DNA of 35,961 bases from Allomuricauda sp. Lineage in GTDB: Bacteria; Bacteroidota; Bacteroidia; Flavobacteriales; Flavobacteriaceae. The stretch lies in contig JANQOD010000122.1 of assembly GCA_028289745.1 (NCBI GenBank), positions 1 through 35,961 of the forward strand, in the 5' to 3' direction. How positions within the stretch are numbered: position 1 is the first letter of the stretch; the number at the start of each line of letters is the position of its first letter. The notes below the pieces were generated by a model. That model was given only the letters and a program-made list of their open reading frames with translations, was not told the DNA's origin and did not search any database. Positions 34,345 to 35,961 of this stretch are shown here, in pieces. The position numbers and the translations under genes are program-made.

Positions 34345-35961
34345 ATGAAATACCATTGTTCCATACTGTTCTTTGTAGCCTTACTCACCAACATGGCCCT
34401 GTTTGGTCAAAATTTCAGGTATACTTTCTATGATAAGGACCAAACGCCCTTTGCAAAAGTGAACCAAACTTTGGAAGACCACAGGGGTTTTGTTTGGATT
34501 GCCTCTGACAATGGTCTGTACCGCTTTGATGGTCAAAATTTTCAAGACTTCAACCTTTCACTAAAAAGCAGGCATATTCGATCCATTGTTTCCAAAAATC
34601 AAGATACTGTCGTCTTTTCGAATGACTCGGGCATCTTCAAGCTATATTACGAAGAAGACAACGCCATAATTGTTCCGCTTATGGCCATTGGTGAGGGAAC
34701 AGAAATAGGCTATGCCGATTATCTGTTCGTAGATTCCAAAAAGCATCTTTGGGTAAATTCTCCTGAGGTGGGCATTGTGAAAATTGATTCAAATGGTACT
34801 ATTCTTGACAAATACCCCTTGCCAAAAAGACATGACCACATCTTTTTTGGTGAAGATGGAAACCAGACCCTATGGGCCCTTGCGTCAAATGGAAGTCTTT
34901 TCATCTTCGACAGCTCGATAAACACTTTTATCAATATTCTAAGGTCTGGCAACGTAAGACATTTTTTTGTGGGTGAAGATTACCTCTTTTTGGTAGGCGC
35001 TAAAATCGAGAGGTTTTCCATCAAATCGGGAAGCGTCTTGAAAAAGGAAAAGGAAATCACCGGTACCGGTTTAGTCTTTGACCATATCGCCCGTGATTTG
35101 GCAGGTACTTTTTTTGTTGCCTCAGGAGAATCGTTGTTCACCATTCTTGAAGATGGCAACAATCTTCAAAAAGTATTTGGCTCAAACGATCCGCATAGGG
35201 TCGAGGAGCTTCCCTTTCAAAAAATCAACAGCATCGCCTTTTCTTCAGACCAACTTCGCAAAGGTGGAAAAATATGGGTCGGTTCCACTGCTGGCCTAGG
35301 GCTGTTACAGACCAACTATTTCAAGGGTGTCGAGGGCATGCCCCATGACAATGTGTTCAGTATTGCCACAGGTGTTGACCATAAAGTATTGATCTCGCAG
35401 GGAAACCTCTTTCAAGTAGATGTGAATAAAAACACCAAGTCGTTCAATACTATTTCAGGGACAGACAGGGTAACGGGCATGGGCGTTTATGGTAAAAAAA
35501 GCTACTATGGCACCGCCAATGCTGAAATTGCGGTTTTTGAGAAGCAACAAAGACTGCACACTTATGATTTGGGCAAAAGAGGAGGAGGGGTATTTTTCAT
35601 GTCTGCCGATACTTTTGGTGACATTTGGTTTTGCCAGGCCCCATCTGACAAGCCTTTGAGGGGTGTGGGAAAATTGCGATCAAATGGTCAGCTCAAGTTC
35701 TATGGGGCCGATGAGGGGTTAGATTCTCGAATTCTTGTCATCAGGGAAGGAGGTCGCTCAGAGATTTATGCTGCCGGCATAGGGGCCAGCTCCTATCTCT
35801 TCAAGTACAACAAAGCGGCCGATAATTTTGAGGGCAAGAGCCTGCCATTGCCCCCTGACGTGAGCACCAATTTTGAGGTGCATGACCTTTCTATTGATTC
35901 ACTCGGAATTGTTTGGATGGGAACCACAGATGGCCTGCTCAAGTACGATACCGAAACCGTA
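34345..35961 (+). CDS. Beta-propeller (Reg_prop) sensor protein, 3' end missing
   Basis: The frame runs open from an ATG at 34345 to the window end, giving 539 visible residues. An in-frame TGA lies 15 bases upstream, so the start is secure. Residues 1-21 form a signal peptide with a plausible cleavage after LFG, before QN. The rest is periplasmic and built of propeller blades of the two-component-regulator type: DHRGFVWIASDNGLYRFDG near 44-62, IWVGSTAGLGLL near 309, DIWFCQ near 425 and GIVWMGTTDGLLKYD near 520-534. Such propellers in Bacteroidota normally precede a membrane segment and a histidine kinase, LytS-like or DNA-binding output domain, which would lie beyond the window. Ligand and output are unknown. 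It is divergent from the GTPase/kinase operon, which may or may not be functionally meaningful. Confidence 0.9.
   Translation, partial: MKYHCSILFFVALLTNMALFGQNFRYTFYDKDQTPFAKVNQTLEDHRGFVWIASDNGLYRFDGQNFQDFNLSLKSRHIRSIVSKNQDTVVFSNDSGIFKLYYEEDNAIIVPLMAIGEGTEIGYADYLFVDSKKHLWVNSPEVGIVKIDSNGTILDKYPLPKRHDHIFFGEDGNQTLWALASNGSLFIFDSSINTFINILRSGNVRHFFVGEDYLFLVGAKIERFSIKSGSVLKKEKEITGTGLVFDHIARDLAGTFFVASGESLFTILEDGNNLQKVFGSNDPHRVEELPFQKINSIAFSSDQLRKGGKIWVGSTAGLGLLQTNYFKGVEGMPHDNVFSIATGVDHKVLISQGNLFQVDVNKNTKSFNTISGTDRVTGMGVYGKKSYYGTANAEIAVFEKQQRLHTYDLGKRGGGVFFMSADTFGDIWFCQAPSDKPLRGVGKLRSNGQLKFYGADEGLDSRILVIREGGRSEIYAAGIGASSYLFKYNKAADNFEGKSLPLPPDVSTNFEVHDLSIDSLGIVWMGTTDGLLKYDTETV

Noticed and set aside
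1..35961. CRISPR array, tRNA, rRNA, insertion sequence or prophage
   Set aside because: No regularly spaced repeats of CRISPR type, no transposase or integrase reading frame, and no recognisable structural RNA were seen on either strand.

Overview
The window reads as chromosomal DNA of a Bacteroidota, most likely a marine-type Flavobacteriaceae. The reasons are gene starts preceded by A-rich leaders instead of strong Shine-Dalgarno sites, the style of the FtsX/MacB-like permeases ending in NPVKSLRTE, a Reg_prop beta-propeller sensor, and moderate GC that looks low-forties by eye (not counted). No tRNA, rRNA, CRISPR, transposase or prophage gene is visible.

Region 1 (1-29790, all + strand) is a head-to-tail array of twelve paralogous ABC permeases of about 790-817 residues (the first is cut by the window edge), closed by one lone LolD/MacB-class ATPase at 29125-29790. 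Gaps are 17-158 bp and no complete member is broken. Each permease is a fusion of two MacB-like halves: TM1, periplasmic domain, TM2-TM4, then TM5, periplasmic domain, TM6-TM8. One polypeptide can therefore supply a whole pseudo-dimeric permease for an ATPase dimer. Membrane parts and coupling motifs are conserved while the periplasmic domains diverge strongly. Family resemblances (1 with 11, 3 with 12, 5 with 6) point to layered and possibly block duplication. Short repeat-like elements sit in some junctions.

Region 2 (29791-30712) holds no large gene. On the minus strand it has a likely 65-residue single-pass membrane protein, a clear intrinsic terminator, a candidate pair of overlapping tiny ORFs, and a 14-bp direct repeat with an exact 21-bp period resembling a LytTR-type operator.

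Region 3 (30713-33947, all - strand) is a tight four-gene operon. In transcription order it encodes a 119-residue coiled-coil protein, a 283-residue coiled-coil plus roadblock-like protein, a Ras-like small GTPase, and a soluble hybrid histidine kinase. The last three overlap by 14 and 8 bp. The layout recalls MglA/MglB and the actinobacterial 'conservons' (kinase, roadblock protein, GTPase) but uses different parts. I regard it as the most interesting candidate system here.

Region 4 is a 397-bp divergent intergenic stretch (33948-34344), followed by the start of a secreted or membrane-anchored beta-propeller sensor (34345 to the window end, + strand). It is probably the N-terminal part of a signalling protein whose output domain lies outside the window.
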